64,000 nucleotides of DNA, taken from assembly GCA_930367205.1 (NCBI GenBank), contig OV884009.1, positions 105,731,189 to 105,795,188 on the forward strand, in the 5' to 3' direction. This document shows, piece by piece, positions 59,643 through 64,000 of this stretch. Position numbers and translations under genes: made by a program. The notes under the pieces are model-generated. The model saw only the letters and a program-made list of their open reading frames with translations, did not search any database and was not told the DNA's origin. Numbering within the stretch: position 1 is the first letter of the stretch; every line of letters begins with the position of its first letter. The stretch is from Acanthosoma haemorrhoidale (Eukaryota; Arthropoda; Insecta; Hemiptera; Acanthosomatidae).

Positions 59643-62179
59643 CTATGACATTTGTCATATGAACGCTGTTCTTATTCATAGGGAACATATATTCTATTTA
59701 GTGTTAAACCAGATTGGAATACGTACCTACCTGCATACATTTCGGTGAAATTACAATATGTTTTTAAAATGTATATATTTTTGGTGATTACCTACTTACT
59801 TAAATACATTTATTTCTGCGTTTACAGTTGGCTATAACAATTTATTAATTATTGTTGTGTTCAAGACGACTGTAAAAAATCCTTCCTTCGCCTACTGTCC
59901 AAATAGGCAAACTGTTTGTTTATTGAACGATTTAAGTGAGATGTCAGTGCAATGGTCCGTGCCAACAAAAAAAAAAAAAAAAATACAACAAACCTAATTG
60001 CACTACTAATATATATACTGATAAATATTAATTTGTGATTGATATGTGTCCTTTTTACAAGCTGATTGATAATATCTGGTGATATAGCTTAGAATATCAA
60101 TTCTTCATGTTCTTACCTGTAGCAAAGTGTCGTAAGGGTTACAAGTTTTTCATCAGCAATCCATTGACTTCCTCATGCACGTATCTTGTTGTTTCATCAA
60201 GTATCGCCGAACGATTTTCAATAATTCAGCCTAAAATCCGTCAGAATTTCCTTCGTGTCTCTTATTTCATTCAATAACTTGAAATGCACGTGGTGGCCTG
60301 TTTTCTGTGCCCATAGTTTAGTCAGCCTTTCCCTAATTACACGTTTATAGCCAATACAAACGTTCACTTTATAAAAATCCATCGCTTTTCCGAAGAAGGC
60401 CTGTTGTTTCACCGGCTCAGGGAGGCTGATGTCAGTCTAGACTGGTAAGTGACGTGATCCGAAAGGTAGGTGGGTTTTTATTTCAAATGAAAACTTTCAA
60501 GGGTGAGCGGGATCGTTAAGCTACACCATTACTTAGTTACCAGTATTATAACGTACCTACCGACGTTTGTCTATAAATTATATCTTATTATTTATCACAT
60601 AATAAACAAAATTGTATACTCAATAAAGTATTTGTCAACGAGCGAGTATTTGTAAAGCGAGGGATGCTATTTTCACATCCATGCTTAAGTCTAGTGATAT
60701 GAAGTGACCCATCAATCTTCGTTCAAAAATCGAACCGATTACATTGTGTGTTTGATTTCCAAATCTGGGGTTTTTTCCTTTTTCTTTTTTTTGTCCTCGG
60801 CCTTTCGTTGTCTTATAAGGGTATATCTAGTGACAATCTTCCTCATATTTTCTATATTCACAATGTCCAATAAAAAAAAAGATGTGTCGTCAGTATCCAT
60901 TAAATCGTCAATATACATGCAGTATGCAATCAGTCCATGTCTGTTGAATGAACAACTTGACAATGCTGTGTGTTTTTGTGAAAAACGCTTTCCAACGAAG
61001 CTATGAAGCATTCTCGATCGCAAGAATAGATGGTGATAAGTACAGTTGGCCTATTGCTGTTATTAAACAACTGAAATTGTAGTATGCCAACAGATCTAAT
61101 AAGAAGAAAAAATCACGTAATATTTTCGTCTCTTATTAAGTGTCCACATTAATTGGAAAGCGAGACAAGCCACATTGGATAAACGCTAAGATTACCGGAT
61201 ACTAAAGATATAGTTGATACCATTATGGGGACGGAAGTAAAAGGTAGATTATAGTCCGTTCTTATACGTAGCTCAGTTTCCTGAAGAATGGACGAAATGG
61301 CAGAAGGCAATGAAATCAATCATTATACAAGATTAAAAAAAGTCGAGTTCGCATTGAAAATTGACGCCCTACTGACAATGAAACATTATGGTTAGCATTT
61401 AATTCCACGGTTCTAACCTGCCAGGTGGAGCAAGGGGTGAGAAGAAAAAAAAAGTTTATATTTATATATTTTTTTAAGAAACATAAATGTGCAAGGATAA
61501 AGCTCTTCAAAGCATCCCAATTTGTTCACACTATAAATGGCATTGAATTTAGCTGTTCCTTCTACAGAAAATTATCTTTGGATACTGGTATAAACTGATA
61601 AGTGGCCCGTATAATTAAGCTGAAGACTGATGGTCGAATTACGCATGTTGTAATTCATACAATGCTTAAATTGGTAAAATGGAAGTGATGGTTATCACTT
61701 GTTGAATTATCGTAAATTTTGTGAGCAATATGACGAAGAATTTCAAAGACAGCTGTTCTAATCGGAGTTAGATGGCTTTCAAAATGAAATTGTTCTAAGC
61801 GATTATCGAATTAGCGGCTCAGTTTCTTGAGATATTTCATCCCGACCTCAGTGATTTGTGGAAAGAATGATAAAGAAGGGATGTGTGCGATCTAATATCA
61901 CAAGATTTTATAGCTTGACTTGGAGGAGGTTGTAAATGCAAGGAGGCTTTAAGTAATGATATTACTGAAAATAAGGAAGTCTCGGCGATGGGCAGGAGGG
62001 TACAGCCAACTCATTACTGTAAAATGCGACAGTCTTTGCGGATCCCACGGAAGTATAAATCTTAAGAGACAATACCTTCAACGGAACTTCGAGATCCTTA
62101 GAAAAGCCAAAATACACTACGGTAGTTAAAAACAGAGTAAGGCAGGAGAGGAGACCAGGCGTTGGCGCGTACGTAATTG
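59643..62179. other. Unclassified DNA with short open stretches
   Basis: A 64-codon minus frame at 60218-60412 and a 47-codon plus stretch from 60864 (MSNKKKDVSSVSIKSSIYMQ...) have no recognised family. The phrase TTTAAGAAACATAAATGTGC at about 61470 also occurs at about 59031. From 60860 to 62000 scattered frames suggest a decayed coding repeat, which I cannot identify. Confidence 0.3.
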
Positions 62180-62720
62180 CAGGAGATAATTGGAACGATT
62201 GAGCAGTTTGAGGGTGGAAATGGATCGGCAGGCTATTTGGGAAATGTTTTTTTTTTCAGGATTGAGTTTGGTCGAGGTCTTGTATGTATTTTACTGATGT
62301 GAAAAAGTGGGCCGGACGAGTGTCAGTGGTGAAGGGAGAGGATCGGTATTGAGGAGGGGGAGACGAGCCAATGATAATTGCCTGGGGTTTCTCCGCAATC
62401 AATTGATGATTGTGGAGTAAGGTCCAGGTCTACCTGAATCAATAGGGTGGCAGAGTGGACTCCACTAGGAACAAAGGATAGTTCAATTTTGGTGAAGTCA
62501 CCATATAGGTGGTATGAGCAGTGTAGACACAGAAAAGTGATGGAGGCATTGCTAATCCCCAAGTTGCACCAGAACACAATGGAAGGGTTTGTTTGGGGCG
62601 GGGGTTGATCTGGGATGAGTACTGCCTAGAAGTGAGAAGAGATAAATGGTGAATGATTTCAATCAGCTGATGGCACTGTTACATTAGGACATCAATTATT
62701 AGTAGTTTTGATTGAGGAAT
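62180..62720 (-). mobile_element. Probable LINE endonuclease relic
   Basis: The minus frame 62577-62323 reads HCSYHLYGDFTKIELSFVPS, GVHSATLLIQVDLDLTPQSS and WLVSPSSIPI. This resembles the last third of LINE apurinic-like endonucleases (usual form THfs..s.StiDLtl.S......W.v.pd..gSDH.PI). The His of SDHFP is not readable. No RT follows. The call is tentative. Confidence 0.45.
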
Positions 62721-64000
62721 GGTAAAAGTGTACATCATTAAATAGGTATATTTTCTCCTAATCCTAATCCGATCCTAATCGGAAATATCGAAGTTACATC
62801 CTCGGTTCGTACAACATAATCTAAAGTACTTGCACAGCCTTGCCAGATCACTCACAGTACCCCATGTCTTCTTTGCTAGTTCGAAATGCCCGGAAAGTAA
62901 GAACATACCTCTTTTATTACTGACTTGATTTTGTCCTCATTCGGTTTAGGGCACAAAAACTGCGTTAGGTTATCAGTACAACTAGTTCCATTGAAATAGG
63001 GATGGTGAGCAGTAGCTAAGTACCTGTACGTGGTGATCCCAATTTTAGTAATAAAATTTCGGTATCTTATTGACACTGAACAAACTAAGTTCAATAAAAA
63101 AGTATATAAAGCGCTTCAGTGTAGCGCTAGGATGAAAAACATTGTTTTCATCATCATCTTATCGTTGATCATCTCACCCTATCAAAATAGACTTATTGGC
63201 AACAGCATTTGAAACTGATTGTTCTTAAGTTTTAGGGTCACATATTTCGAATCTAAATTTCTTCAGGTTTATTTTTAATTATTTACAGTCTTCAATTGTA
63301 TTTAGATCTTTATAATTGATGTTTACAAATTTCTTCTCGGATATTTGCAAAAGAGTTTATATTTAAAGTTATTTACATTCATTGATGATAATTATTATTG
63401 CTTTCAACAAAATTGATTAAAAATTTCCTTCCGAGAGAAACATACTGATAAAAGAGAAAAAAAACATTAGATCGTAAAATTAAACTATAAAATGAACCTG
63501 TTAGTAGGTTCACCAAGTTAAAGATGTTAAACTTTCGGCCCCGGTATTAATTTTGTCACGTAAGGATCTGTAAAAAACATATTCGTTTGTGGCAGGATGT
63601 GTCTCTTGCAGTCCTTACAATCTTTGTTCCTGATTTCCTGTGCTCCATCTGACAGAGTACAAATCGGCAAAACGGCGTTGTACATTTCGTGGGCAGTTTC
63701 TCGCTGGTTATACCACTTGTACACCACTTGTGGCTACTTTCCCCCTCTCCTGGGCATATATATGAAACTTGAAAGAAGTTGCAGGAAATTACCTGTATGC
63801 CTATTTTTTTTAATATTTTCACCAATTTTAGTAATTTAATGTAAAGACGGGTAGGAAAGAAACAAAGTAGATAATAGGAGATGACAAGCAGACTGTTAGC
63901 TTACTCACACTACCCTCCAACTAAAAGAGATAATGCCAGGCCCTGGACCTTCGGTTAATGTAGCTTTTGAGTTTGCAAAAAGACAGAAAACGTGAAAATT
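62721..64000. other. AT-rich DNA, no identified gene
   Basis: Minus frames at 62876-63094 (72 codons) and 63527-63825 (66 and 89 codons in two frames; one with CKDCKRH) show no recognised family and may be chance or a decayed repeat. Confidence 0.35.

Overview
This is AT-rich, intron-rich animal DNA. One recognisable host gene is spread over at least 22 kb with canonical GT-AG introns, and it is surrounded by decayed transposable elements of nearly every insect class. The encoded transporter, together with the TE mix (errantivirus-like, CsRn1-like, K02A2.6-like and BEL/Pao LTR elements, jockey/CR1/R1-like LINEs, mariner, piggyBac, tRNA-derived SINEs), suggests an arthropod, most likely an insect with a large TE-rich genome. 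The species cannot be fixed from the window.

The host gene (+ strand, exons from 5309 to 27364) encodes the C-terminal 408 residues of an SLC6 sodium/chloride-dependent monoamine transporter of the DAT/NET/octopamine-transporter clade. Ten coding exons cover TM4 to TM12 and the C-tail, and every splice phase joins correctly. The N-terminal exons (TM1-3 and the large extracellular loop 2) must lie upstream of base 1. The C-terminus resembles that of vertebrate DAT/NET, which hints at an octopamine-transporter-type gene.

Region by region. 1-3051: 5' end of an errantivirus-like Ty3/gypsy element on the minus strand, with an open gag, a primer-binding site and an LTR. 3052-27265: SLC6 exons, with introns holding SINEs, a decayed repeat-family gene (6.4-7.9 kb), a minisatellite, a CsRn1-like gypsy relic (11.2-12.1 kb), several LINE relics and a gypsy gag-protease relic just before the last exon. 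27365-34 kb: 3' UTR, AT-rich DNA, a small MITE and a second decayed repeat-family gene. 34.3-38.9 kb: LINE endonuclease relic, a Ty3/gypsy pol relic interrupted by a LINE with target duplications, and a 5'-truncated R1-like LINE. 38.87-42.4 kb: a decayed partial duplicate of the SLC6 gene (introns around one exon), itself carrying a mariner and a piggyBac relic. 42.6-51.3 kb: SINEs, BEL/Pao LTRs and pol, LINE and mariner relics. 51.3-64 kb: mostly AT-rich non-coding DNA with a 180-bp tandem array, one isolated candidate exon, a 53-bp LINE stub with target duplications, a large inverted repeat around a 154-bp GA microsatellite, and a LINE relic.

Nothing here looks like a new multi-gene system. 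The most interesting observations are the cryptic partial SLC6 duplication, unusual residues in the transporter (one residue missing in TM10, a histidine in TM6), the hairpin-forming inverted repeat, and the series of R1-like LINE 3' ends sharing a palindromic terminus.
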